From: Enterobacter sp. SA187
GTDB taxonomy: Bacteria; Pseudomonadota; Gammaproteobacteria; Enterobacterales; Enterobacteriaceae
DNA: 64,000 nt
NCBI RefSeq assembly: GCF_001888805.2
Contig: NZ_CP019113.1
Span: 2,108,001 to 2,172,000 of the forward strand
Direction of reading: 5' to 3'
Translations under genes and position numbers: made by a program
Notes under the pieces: generated by a model
Database searches by the model: none
What the model saw: only the letters and a program-made list of their open reading frames with translations
Told to the model about the DNA's origin: nothing
In this document: positions 16,596-24,356 of the stretch, one piece after another
Position numbering within the stretch: position 1 is the stretch's first letter
Layout of the letters: each line of letters begins with the position of its first letter

Positions 16596-16784
16596 TTACT
16601 GGAGATCGCCTGCGGTCAGGTTTTCAGGATCGAAAGCGTGACTGTATTCCAGGTGGTTCCGATGCGCGGTGTTATCGATATTCGAACCGGCTTCAGGACG
16701 CGGTGTAGAGTTATTGGCTGCCATTGCGCCAAAGGAGACGGTGGCGGCCAGGATAAAAGCAGTAACTACGCTGATGTTTTTCAT
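16596..16784 (-). CDS. Small exported protein of unknown function (62 aa)
   Basis: A signal peptide (MKNISVVTAFILAATVSFGAMA) is followed by a polar mature peptide of about 40 residues, rich in Asn, His and acidic residues, with no cysteine. It is not a DUF1471 domain although it lies between two of them and shares their leader style. AAGG is nine bases before the ATG. The spacing (39 bases to bhsA upstream, 60 bases to the next gene) suggests co-regulation. I do not recognise the mature part. Confidence 0.7.
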   Translation of the reverse strand: MKNISVVTAFILAATVSFGAMAANNSTPRPEAGSNIDNTAHRNHLEYSHAFDPENLTAGDLQ

Positions 16785-16823
16785 TTTTTGTACCTTCTTT
16801 CATCAAGGGTCGTTATCGGCGAC

Positions 16824-17081
16824 TTATTTATAAATTACCGCAGTACCGTGCAGCGTATTCGGGCCGGTAATAGAAGTGATGCGGTAAGACTTCGCGCCCA
16901 TTTCATCGGCTTTCTGTGCCAGTTCTGCTTCCAGTGATGCGATGTTAGTGCCCGCGTTAGCTGAGATATGCCCCACTTTCTGCTGACCGGCGGGAGTCGC
17001 ATCAACCTGCACCGCAGCGACGCTTGCGAAAGAGAGTGAACTCAGGATGGCGACGGCGAACAGAGCTTTAACGTTTTTCAT
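16824..17081 (-). CDS. bhsA: BhsA, multiple-stress-resistance outer-membrane protein
   Basis: 85 residues, the same length as E. coli BhsA (YcfR/ComC) and nearly the same sequence through the mature part (GQQKVGHISANAGTN, then LAQKADEMGAKSYRITS, ending GTAVIYK). A signal peptide covers residues 1-22 or 23. In E. coli, BhsA affects copper permeability of the envelope, biofilm formation and stress survival, and is repressed by the TetR-type ComR, encoded next to it. Here a ComR-like regulator is likewise divergent. The start has AAGG eight bases upstream, and a near-perfect CRP site lies about 75 bases upstream. E. coli has this locus near 25 minutes; whether another copy exists in this genome is unknown. 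Confidence 0.85.
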   Translation of the reverse strand: MKNVKALFAVAILSSLSFASVAAVQVDATPAGQQKVGHISANAGTNIASLEAELAQKADEMGAKSYRITSITGPNTLHGTAVIYK

Positions 17082-17154
17082 AATCAGTACCTTCAGTATT
17101 CGGTGTAATGAGTGTCGTAAGTAATTACTTAACGATCGATAGACAAATGATAGA

Positions 17155-17170
17155 TGTGATCTGCATCACA
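17155..17170. promoter_or_regulatory. Near-consensus CRP site upstream of bhsA
   Basis: TGTGA-TCTGCA-TCACA: both pentamers match the CRP consensus exactly with the canonical six-base spacer. It lies 74 bases before the bhsA start and 158 bases before the divergent comR-like start. Direct sequence match; activity is inference. Confidence 0.75.
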
Positions 17171-17327
17171 CGTCAACCTTATTTTTTAATGACCGTTAAT
17201 ATAATTATTAAACCCATATAAATCATTTAGATACATGGAAAAATTTTTTGTATAAAACCTGCTGGTCATCGCTGCCGACTTGTTTTTATAATGATTACTA
17301 TATAAATCACTGAAAGCAGGGGGCCGA

Positions 17328-17963
17328 ATGACCATGCAGATGACAAGTTGTACGAAGAAAGGCAGGGGACGACCCAAAGTGTTTGACCGTGAGGCCACGC
17401 TGGATCGGGCGATGGAATTATTCTGGCAGCACGGCTACGAAGCGACCTCGCTTGCCGATCTGGTAGAGGCGACAGGCGCGAAGGCGCCGACGTTATATGC
17501 AGAATTTACTAATAAAGAGGGACTGTTCCGGGCGGTACTGGACCGCTATGTCAGTACCTTTGCCGCCAGGCACAAAGCGCAGTTGTTCTGCGATGAGAAA
17601 CCCGTGGAGCAGGCCGTGCGTGACTATCTCACCGCGCTGGCCCGTTGCTTTACCAGCACAGATACCCCGGCAGGTTGTTTTCTGATCAATACTTCCGCCA
17701 CGGTATCGGCATCTTCAGAGCAAATCGCCTGTGCTGTGCGTACCCGTCATGCGCAGGAAGAAAAGATGCTGCTGGCGTTTTTAACGCAACGGCAGGAAAA
17801 GGGTGAACTGCCCGCCCACACCGATTTGTCAGCATTGACCGCTTTTATAAGCTGCCTGATCCAGGGGATGTCGGTCAGCGCCCGTGAAGGGGCGTCGCCT
17901 GAAGATCTGATGCAAATTATCGATACGACGCTGGCGTTGTGGCCGACGTTAGTTTCGTCTTAA
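17328..17963 (+). CDS. comR: TetR-family repressor, ComR-like
   Basis: A 211-residue TetR/AcrR-family regulator. The N-terminal helix-turn-helix block (RGRPKVFDREATLDRAM, then LFWQHGYEATSLADLVEATGAK) and the following APTLYAEFTNKEGLFRAVLDRY are almost identical to E. coli ComR (YcfQ). The C-terminal domain is more divergent (DTPAGCFLINTSATVS) but ends with the same AREGAS-LMQI-LWP layout. ComR represses bhsA and is relieved by copper in E. coli. Divergent placement from bhsA supports the same role. AGGGGG five bases upstream supports the first ATG. The symbol rests on similarity plus linkage. Confidence 0.75.
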   Translation: MTMQMTSCTKKGRGRPKVFDREATLDRAMELFWQHGYEATSLADLVEATGAKAPTLYAEFTNKEGLFRAVLDRYVSTFAARHKAQLFCDEKPVEQAVRDYLTALARCFTSTDTPAGCFLINTSATVSASSEQIACAVRTRHAQEEKMLLAFLTQRQEKGELPAHTDLSALTAFISCLIQGMSVSAREGASPEDLMQIIDTTLALWPTLVSS

Positions 17964-18127
17964 GTCATTAAAATGATTGGTTTTACTGATAAATGGCGAT
18001 ATGGCCGGAAATGTGACCGGATACGATAATAAAAAATTTTCAGATAATTCTGCTAAAAAAGCACAATTTTAAGGCGGTCTGGTATAAACCATCTATAATC
18101 TCTATTCATACCTTTGAGGGTGAAAAT

Positions 18128-18400
18128 GTGAACAATGGTTTTTACCGGATCCGGTACAAAGGTATCGTGCAGCTCGCATTCTATACGAATGAAGAAGTAG
18201 AAAACCTTGACACCGGTACGCAGACAATGGGTTTCTGGCGCTTTGTTGAGGGCTTTGAAATCGACAACAATGACGAGATTGGTGTACTGGGTGGGCCTTA
18301 TGACGCCTTTGGAAACTCGCTGACGAGCATTGTATTAAGCAATGAACCTGTTTATACGGGTGGCATTTTCGGCAGCGGCGAACAAACGGAACAAATATAA
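18128..18400 (+). CDS. Hypothetical 90-residue protein, GTG start
   Basis: Frame starts at GTG 18128 with GAGGG about eight bases upstream; no in-frame ATG exists near it. The product is acidic, without signal peptide or membrane helix, with beta-rich, Gly/Asn-containing text (YRIRYKGIVQLAFYTNEE, then MGFWRFVEGFEIDNNDEIG). The opening resembles small bacterial proteins that sense or bind through an SH3-like or double-psi fold, but I cannot assign a family. It has its own strong terminator and lies between comR and a YciF-like gene. A real gene by ribosome site, codon use and terminator; function unknown. Confidence 0.65.
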   Translation: MNNGFYRIRYKGIVQLAFYTNEEVENLDTGTQTMGFWRFVEGFEIDNNDEIGVLGGPYDAFGNSLTSIVLSNEPVYTGGIFGSGEQTEQI

Positions 18401-18408
18401 TCTCAGAT

Positions 18409-18438
18409 AGGCCGATCGGACGATCGGCCTTTCTTTTT
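18409..18438 (+). terminator. Rho-independent terminator of the 90-residue protein gene
   Basis: AGGCCGATC / GATCGGCCT stem with a four-base loop followed by TTCTTTTT. Confidence 0.85.
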
Positions 18439-18462
18439 ACTGCTTAAAAGCAGCAGATGAAA

Positions 18463-18939
18463 TTACGCCTGCTGTTCAGCAAGGATCGTCAGTTTCTCAT
18501 CTGTGGCTTTTTCTTCTTCCAGGGTTTCACCCAGTAAACGGGCAGCTTCTTTATAACCCAGTTTCACCGCCAGTGCGCGAAGCGTACCGTAAGTGGCGAT
18601 CTCATAGTGCTCGACCTTTTGCGCAGCGCCAATCAAACCAGCGTCACGTACCGGGCCCGCTTCCACAGAATCGATGATTTCCTGGGCTTCCTCGACCAGA
18701 CCTTCTAACGCATGGCATTTCATTCGCTTAATGCGTACACCCTCAGTTGCTTCCACCAGTTGATCAAGACGCTCAATCTGACCTTGCGTCTCTTCAAGGT
18801 GTTGTTTAAACGCGGCGACCAGTTTCTCATCGGTGGCTGCGCGAGCCATTTTCGGCAGGGCACGCGTAATTTGCTTCTCAGCGCTGTAAACGTCTGATAA
18901 ATCGTGAATGAATAAATCTTCTAAAGTCTTAATGGTCAT
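18463..18939 (-). CDS. Ferritin-like DUF892 protein, YciF family
   Basis: 158 residues matching E. coli YciF along the whole length: FIHDLSDVYSAEKQ, then HLEETQGQIERLDQLVE, IKRMKC, and AAQKVEHYEIATYGTLRALA. The family forms a dimeric four-helix ferritin-like fold with metal-ligand Glu and His residues (Glu in SAEKQ, E-x-x-H in KVEHYE). It is linked to osmotic and RpoS-type stress responses; the exact reaction is unknown. ATG 18939 has AAGGA eight bases upstream. It is alone here, without the yciE and yciG partners seen in E. coli, so no symbol is given. C-terminus slightly shorter than YciF. Confidence 0.85.
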   Translation of the reverse strand: MTIKTLEDLFIHDLSDVYSAEKQITRALPKMARAATDEKLVAAFKQHLEETQGQIERLDQLVEATEGVRIKRMKCHALEGLVEEAQEIIDSVEAGPVRDAGLIGAAQKVEHYEIATYGTLRALAVKLGYKEAARLLGETLEEEKATDEKLTILAEQQA

Positions 18940-19265
18940 TTTGTATTCCTTAAATAATCATTGGAGAAACAATCCGCAAATTATGCGGGATTACGCGATG
19001 GTCAGATTTCAGTTTAGACGATCCTCAAAATTTGCAATGAAAATAAAAATTTAGATTATGGGATGATTCCTGGTGAAAATCAGGCGGGGGATAATTACGT
19101 CACCTGTATAAACTATGTGAAAGTAATACTTCTTTATTAATTGCCGGGCCGGGAAATACCAGAACAGCGGCATGATAAGTTGGCAAGTAAGAATTTTCCT
19201 TTAATCCAGTACGGAAAACGATACACTTCAACATACGTTGTAATGAAGTCGTTGAGGAAAGAACG
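18940..19265. other. Divergent intergenic region, yciF-like / azlC
   Basis: About 325 bases, mostly AT-rich, without a credible gene. A small inverted repeat AATCCGC / GCGGGATT (about 18971-18992) lies in the yciF-like leader. Nothing else recognised; promoters of both genes must be here. Confidence 0.35.
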
Positions 19266-20000
19266 ATGCTTTCGAATATCCACACCCGTACCGGGCAGCC
19301 GTCGCTGTTCCGGGCAGGTGTCCAGGCCTGTTTCCCTACGCTCCCCGGTTACTGGAGTATCGGTATCGCGGCAGGCGCGATAGGGACGTTATCCGGCTTT
19401 TCTGTTGTGCAAATCACGCTGCTGGCAGGGTGTCTTTACGCGGGGTCCGCGCATTTCCTTTTTTACTCCTTATGGGCCGCCGGGGCAGAAACCGCCTCCA
19501 TCGTGCTGAGCGTGCTGCTCGTCAACCTGCGTTATCTGTTGATGAGTTCCTCTGTCAGCCTCTTTTTCCAGCACAGCACCACGTATCAGAAAATTGTCAG
19601 CGGCCTGCTGTTGACCGATGAAACCTTTGGCGTGGCCGTACAGTATGGTAGTGAAGCAGGTGAAATTCCCTTTAAATGGATGCTTGGCCTGAACCTCACG
19701 GCCTGGATTAACTGGATCATCTCCTGCGTACTGGGAGCCTGGCTGGCGTCGTCGCTGCCTGCCGCACTGATGGAAGGCCTGAGCTTTAGCCTGGTATCGA
19801 TGTTTATCGGGCTGATCCTGATGACCTGGTTTGCCAGTAAACGACAACGTCTGGAAACGCTGACTATCGTCACCGCGATGGTCATAACCCTGTTATTTCA
19901 CTCATGGTCGAACACCAGCCTGGTTGTTATTTTTGCCGCTTCAGCGGCAGCTACTCTGGCCACACTGGTGTTGATCAAAATGGAAAAAAGGGGCAAATAA
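19266..20000 (+). CDS. azlC: AzlC-family branched-chain amino-acid exporter, large subunit
   Basis: A 244-residue membrane protein with about seven or eight hydrophobic segments and the AzlC signature (CFPTLPGYWSIGIAAGAIG near the N-terminus, then AGCLYAGSAHFLFYSLW and VNLRYLLMSSS). AzlC with the small AzlD forms an inner-membrane exporter of branched-chain amino acids (LIV-E family; E. coli YgaZH). GAGGAAAG precedes the ATG. The azlD gene starts one base after its stop, the usual arrangement. The name follows the family rather than a specific orthologue; ygaZ is normally elsewhere, so this is probably a second system. Confidence 0.85.
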   Translation: MLSNIHTRTGQPSLFRAGVQACFPTLPGYWSIGIAAGAIGTLSGFSVVQITLLAGCLYAGSAHFLFYSLWAAGAETASIVLSVLLVNLRYLLMSSSVSLFFQHSTTYQKIVSGLLLTDETFGVAVQYGSEAGEIPFKWMLGLNLTAWINWIISCVLGAWLASSLPAALMEGLSFSLVSMFIGLILMTWFASKRQRLETLTIVTAMVITLLFHSWSNTSLVVIFAASAAATLATLVLIKMEKRGK

Positions 20001-20001
20001 C

Positions 20002-20325
20002 ATGGACAGAAATATTATTCTGGCAATTGCGCTGGTGTCGATTGTTACTGCTGCCATGCGCGTCATGCCGTTATTGTTATTATCCCGTATGCGTTTATCC
20101 TTCACGCTGCAACAATGGCTGGCTTTTATTCCCTCCGGAATTATGACTGCCATCGTGGTGACTGAGCTGCTCCAGAAACCAGCGATGACCGCCTCCGGGC
20201 TCAGCGTATCGCTGCTGGCGGCGATTGTCGCAACCCTGGTCGGCGCGCTTACCCGCAGCTTATTCGCCACCGTGATTAGCGGTATGGTCGCTTTTTCCGT
20301 GCTGCAATTAATGAGCTGGCTATAA
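20002..20325 (+). CDS. azlD: AzlD-family small subunit of the branched-chain amino-acid exporter
   Basis: 107 residues with about four hydrophobic helices. The N-terminus (ILAIALVSIVTAAMRVMPLLLLSRMRL) and LAFIPSGIMTAIV are typical of AzlD, the small partner of AzlC. Its ATG begins one base after the azlC stop, so translation is probably coupled. Confidence 0.85.
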   Translation: MDRNIILAIALVSIVTAAMRVMPLLLLSRMRLSFTLQQWLAFIPSGIMTAIVVTELLQKPAMTASGLSVSLLAAIVATLVGALTRSLFATVISGMVAFSVLQLMSWL

Positions 20326-20358
20326 TTTTTTACCTGTTACTTTTAGTCACAGCTTTTC

Positions 20359-20387
20359 TGGCGCAGGGGATAACCTCTCCTGCGCCA
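20359..20387. terminator. Hairpin downstream of azlD
   Basis: TGGCGCAGG / CCTGCGCCA arms with an 11-base loop; no T tract follows, so Rho-independent function is uncertain. Confidence 0.5.
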
Positions 20388-20749
20388 TGGACGGCGGCCA
20401 GATCGCGCCATAATAAATGAAATTTGCGCTAAGCGCGTTTTGTAATGTAAAAGCCACAATAATTAAAAGTGAATAGCCCTATTTAACCGTTTTAATTTCG
20501 ATGATATAAATATTCCGAGCATGTCACATCCCCAATTCAGGTAGTGCGAATTTGCCTAAATGAGATAACTACGCATCCGCCAGCACGTAAAAATGAAATA
20601 TGCTTAACCGCTGTTGGTTTCTGGATGTAATAGAAACAATAATCTACATGCAATTCGCGAGGCCTGAATGATTATTCTCATTACCCTCAGTCAGAGGCTG
20701 TGCCTGTGTTAATGATCGCTGTTCGCTTTCGGGAGCAACGCCAGTAAAA
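20388..20749. other. Leader region of the GGDEF / BLUF-EAL pair
   Basis: About 360 AT-rich bases without a credible ORF; the promoter of the c-di-GMP gene pair must be here. AATGATTATTCTCATTA at 20667-20683 resembles part of a Fur box, with mismatches. Nothing else recognised. Confidence 0.35.
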
Positions 20750-22075
20750 ATGATGACTGATGATAAAAAAACCTTTAATCCCAGGGATGTAGACCTGAAA
20801 CACCTGAACGATCTGCTTAATCATAATTCCGACTGGATTTGGGAAGTGGATGCGCAGGGACGTTATACCTGGTCGTCGGAGGTGGTCACCAGTCTGCTGG
20901 GATACACACCGGACGAAGTGATTGGTTGTACGCCCTTTGATTTTATGCCGCCGGGTGAGGCCGAGCGGGTGGCCGGTGCGTTTCTGGCTATTGTGCAGCA
21001 GCAGATCCCCTTTTCCGGGCTGGTTAACCGCAATAAGCGGGCGGACGGGGAAGTGATCGTGCTGGAAACCAGCGGCATTCCGCTGTTCGACGAGAAGGGC
21101 GAACTGCGTGGCTATCGGGGTGTGGATCGCAATATCTCCACCCTGGGCGAACGCGTCCTGCAACTGGAAACCATCTACGATACCACGCCGGTGGCGCTGT
21201 GCATGATCGACCGCAACGGGCAGATGGTGATGTCCAACAAAGCCATGGCGCGGCTGTTAAACCGCACCAGCAATGAAATAAACGGCAAACCTGTTGTTGA
21301 GCTGATGCCGGCCTGCTGGCAGCACTTCGAGCGGGATTTTACGCTGGCGGATAGCGGCGCTGAGCTCGCCGGGCGCGAAACCCACTGGGAAGGGCGTACC
21401 TTCTCATTGCATCCGGTGCCGGTACATGATGCGGCGGGTAACGTTGTCGGGCTGTCCGTCACCTGGGTGGATGTGACCGAACGGTATCAGGCCGAACAAA
21501 AACTGGCGGATGCCAATCAGGTATTACAGCAGCACGCCCAGCATGACTATCTCACCGGGCTGTTTAACCGTCGCTTTATGGACGAGTGCCTGAACCGTGA
21601 AATTATCCGCGCCTGTGAAAAGGGCTATTTTCTGTCGGTTTGTCTGGCGGATATTGATTATTTCAAACGCTTTAACGACAGTCAGGGCCACCAGGCAGGG
21701 GATGCCTGCCTGCGGGATGTCGCTAACGCGCTGACCGCCGTGCGTCACCGGCCCGATGATAACGTCAGCCGTTACGGCGGCGAAGAGTTTCTGGTCATTT
21801 TACCCTGCACCGATCGCGAGGAAGCGCAGGCCATTGCCGAGGGGCTGCGTGAAAGTATTGAGGCGCTGCGGATCCCGAATGCCGCAAGCCCGACCGGTTT
21901 TTTAACTATCAGCATCGGCGTCGCCACGCTCAATGGCAGCAAAACGCTGCCGCAGGACAAACCGCTGCCTATTATTGCCAGTGGCTTAATTCGCCGCGCG
22001 GATAACGCGCTGTATGCCGCGAAAAATCAGGGCAGAAACCGGGTGGTTATTTCCCGGGAGCCGGAAGGCCATTAG
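20750..22075 (+). CDS. PAS-PAS-GGDEF diguanylate cyclase
   Basis: A 441-residue cytoplasmic protein. PAS1 is about residues 14-135 (LLNHNSDWIWEVDAQGRY, then LGYTPDEVIG) and PAS2 about 140-255, with a short coiled coil and then a GGDEF domain (about 275-435). The active loop is RYGGEEF, with catalytic Glu residues intact. The inhibitory site R-x-x-D lies exactly five residues upstream (RPDD), so feedback by c-di-GMP is expected. No membrane helices. The BLUF-EAL gene begins 49 bases after its stop, giving a synthase-phosphodiesterase pair. The start codon is one of two tandem ATGs (20750 or 20753), neither with an ideal ribosome site. Not matched to a named E. coli cyclase. Confidence 0.85.
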   Translation: MMTDDKKTFNPRDVDLKHLNDLLNHNSDWIWEVDAQGRYTWSSEVVTSLLGYTPDEVIGCTPFDFMPPGEAERVAGAFLAIVQQQIPFSGLVNRNKRADGEVIVLETSGIPLFDEKGELRGYRGVDRNISTLGERVLQLETIYDTTPVALCMIDRNGQMVMSNKAMARLLNRTSNEINGKPVVELMPACWQHFERDFTLADSGAELAGRETHWEGRTFSLHPVPVHDAAGNVVGLSVTWVDVTERYQAEQKLADANQVLQQHAQHDYLTGLFNRRFMDECLNREIIRACEKGYFLSVCLADIDYFKRFNDSQGHQAGDACLRDVANALTAVRHRPDDNVSRYGGEEFLVILPCTDREEAQAIAEGLRESIEALRIPNAASPTGFLTISIGVATLNGSKTLPQDKPLPIIASGLIRRADNALYAAKNQGRNRVVISREPEGH

Positions 22076-22123
22076 CCCTGCACGTTATACTGATGTTGTT
22101 AACCGTTTTTTAGGATCTGGAGC

Positions 22124-23341
22124 ATGATTTCTACCCTGATTTACCGGAGTCGCCTGACAAGCAGCTTTGACCCTTCAAAGCTGGGCGAACTGGTATGCGT
22201 CTCCCGGACCCGTAACGCCGCTATGGGTATCTCTGGCATCCTGCTGTTTGACGGTAGCCATTTTTTGCAGGTGCTGGAAGGCCCGCTGGAGAAGGTTAAC
22301 CAGCTGTACGAAAGCATTAACGCCGATCCACGCCACGACTCCGTGGTCGAACTGATGCGCGACTATGCGCCAAAACGCCATTTCCAGACTAACGGCATGG
22401 CGCTGTATGATTTACGCACCGGCAATCCGCGCGCCATCCTGCGCTCGGTGATCAGCGCCGGGGCGCTGAATTTCAGACTCGCCAGCGATGCCCGGGTGTA
22501 CAAGTTTATTAAGTCCTTTATGCGCGGGCGCTGGCGCGATATCAATCCACGGCTGTCAGAGCCCGCTAACTGGGAATTTGTTGCGGAAAATTTGACCTTC
22601 ACGCAACCGCAGGCGATGCTGTTTGCCGATCAGCCCTGCCAGTTTGCCATCCAGCCGATTGTCGAGCCGCTGCGCGGGCAAATTAGCTCCTTTGAAGCGC
22701 TGATCCGCAGTCCCACCGGCGGTTCGCCTCATGATTATTTTGCCTCCATACCGCCGGGGAAAATTCACGAGGCTGATTTGCTGTCCAAGGAGTATGCTTT
22801 TGCGCTTGCGAAAAAAATCGGCATTGGCAGCAATAAACTTTCCATTAACCTGTTGCCGATGTCGCTGGTCAAAATCCCTGACGCGGTAAATATCCTGCTC
22901 GATCAAATTACCCGCAACGGCCTGGTGCCGGAACAGGTGATCGTCGAGGTGACGGAAGATGAAGTGATTTCCGGCTACGACGCCTTCGCCTTTGCCATTA
23001 TGCAACTGCGCTCGGCGGGGATTGGCCTTGCAATCGACGATTTCGGTGCGGGCTTTGCGGGGCTGTCATTATTAACCAAATTCCAGCCCGGCGAGCTGAA
23101 AATCGATCGCAGCATTATTACCGATATTCACCTGCACGGCCCGCAGCAGGCGATCCTCAATGCCATCATAAAATGCTGTGCCGAGCTGGAGATCGACGTG
23201 GTGGCGGAGGGCGTCGAAAAGGTTGAAGAGTGGTGCTGGCTGGAGGCCGCAGGCATTAAACATTTCCAGGGATATTTATTTGCGCGTCCGGGTCTCAACC
23301 GTGTACCGCCAATCCGCTGGCCGGTAAAAATCAAAAACTGA
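22124..23341 (+). CDS. BLUF-EAL blue-light photoreceptor (BluF/BlrP1 type)
   Basis: 405 residues, the same length as Klebsiella BlrP1 and near E. coli BluF (YcgF). The N-terminal BLUF flavin domain has the photoactive residues Tyr7, Asn31 and Gln49. The C-terminal EAL domain keeps EAL (about residue 190), Asn in SINLLP, VTED, DDFGAG, a Lys in LKIDRS and AEGVE. The ligands needed for phosphodiesterase activity are therefore all present, as in BlrP1, which hydrolyses c-di-GMP in blue light. E. coli BluF instead antagonises the MerR repressor BluR, and no bluR gene is nearby. AGGA is eight bases upstream of the ATG. Placement behind a diguanylate cyclase suggests light-tuned c-di-GMP control. 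Confidence 0.9.
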   Translation: MISTLIYRSRLTSSFDPSKLGELVCVSRTRNAAMGISGILLFDGSHFLQVLEGPLEKVNQLYESINADPRHDSVVELMRDYAPKRHFQTNGMALYDLRTGNPRAILRSVISAGALNFRLASDARVYKFIKSFMRGRWRDINPRLSEPANWEFVAENLTFTQPQAMLFADQPCQFAIQPIVEPLRGQISSFEALIRSPTGGSPHDYFASIPPGKIHEADLLSKEYAFALAKKIGIGSNKLSINLLPMSLVKIPDAVNILLDQITRNGLVPEQVIVEVTEDEVISGYDAFAFAIMQLRSAGIGLAIDDFGAGFAGLSLLTKFQPGELKIDRSIITDIHLHGPQQAILNAIIKCCAELEIDVVAEGVEKVEEWCWLEAAGIKHFQGYLFARPGLNRVPPIRWPVKIKN

Positions 23342-23452
23342 CGCCGCTTTTTCCATCCTGTTGATTTATCTGCGCCTTAACCCTAAAGATCCGCCCGATA
23401 ATGCCGTTATGCTTTGCAGGGTTATATTTAATGTCTGGCAAGGATCCGCATT

Positions 23453-24349
23453 ATGGAAAATAAACACCAACTGCTGGCTACGCGTCTTGGGGAAATTCTC
23501 GGGCGTTTTAATAATGGCGAGACGCTGTACGTAAACCAACTGGCGGAAGAGTATGGCGTGCATCCGCGCACCATTAAGCGCGATATTCTCGAACGCCTGA
23601 GTTTTCTGGATATTGAGCCACAGGCGGAACGCGGCGGTTACAAAATTGCGCCCGGACTGCTGGGACGCTTCGATGCCAACAGCATCGATCTCTTTGCGCG
23701 GCTGGCGGGCGTCAGCGAACTGTTTCCGGGCTTTAATAAGCGCATGCTGTCATCCATGCATTCGGCCACCGCCAGTCAGACCATCACGGTACACGGGCAT
23801 CGCTATATTGACAGCGAACTTCAGGCCGTTCACTTTTCCCGTTTACAGCGCGCCATTGACGAGCACTGCTGCGTCAACTTCCGCTACCTGCGTCGTAACG
23901 AGGAGCGCCGTTATGCGGTGGAGCCTTATCAGCTCACCAATCTGAACGGCATCTGGTACCTGGCGGCGCGTCATGAAAACCGCATGAAAAACTTCACCTT
24001 AACCAAGATCACCGCGCTGGATTGTACCTTTGAAACCTTTGAGCCGGATGGAGAACTACTGGCAAAAATGCGTCAGGAACCGAGCGTGTGGGGCGTGGAA
24101 GATAAGTTCAGCGTGACGCTCAGCGTGGCGCCGGAGGTGGCGGAGTATTTCCAGCGCCGGGATCTGCTCAACGAGCAGGTGATCGAACAGCACACCGCCG
24201 ATGGCGGCCTGATCGTCACCACTCAGGTGGCGCATAAAAAAGAGATCCTGCCGGTGGTGCAGTACTGGATCCCGCACCTGAAGATCCTCGCACCTGCATC
24301 ACTGCAAAGCGAAATGGAAGCGGAGATCAAAAGCTGGCTGACGGCGTAA
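23453..24349 (+). CDS. WYL-domain transcriptional regulator (YafY-like)
   Basis: 298 residues. An N-terminal HTH_11/DeoR-like winged helix (about 10-60: YVNQLAEEYGVHPRTIKRDI) is followed by a WYL domain in the middle (NFRYLRRNEERRYAVEPYQL, then GIWYLAARHE) and a WCX-type C-terminal extension. WYL proteins are ligand-sensing DNA-binding regulators; the ligand is usually a nucleotide or nucleic acid. It is convergent with eutC, seven bases between stops, so it may or may not control the ethanolamine genes. AAGGAT precedes the ATG. Confidence 0.8.
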   Translation: MENKHQLLATRLGEILGRFNNGETLYVNQLAEEYGVHPRTIKRDILERLSFLDIEPQAERGGYKIAPGLLGRFDANSIDLFARLAGVSELFPGFNKRMLSSMHSATASQTITVHGHRYIDSELQAVHFSRLQRAIDEHCCVNFRYLRRNEERRYAVEPYQLTNLNGIWYLAARHENRMKNFTLTKITALDCTFETFEPDGELLAKMRQEPSVWGVEDKFSVTLSVAPEVAEYFQRRDLLNEQVIEQHTADGGLIVTTQVAHKKEILPVVQYWIPHLKILAPASLQSEMEAEIKSWLTA

Positions 24350-24356
24350 ACGCGTT

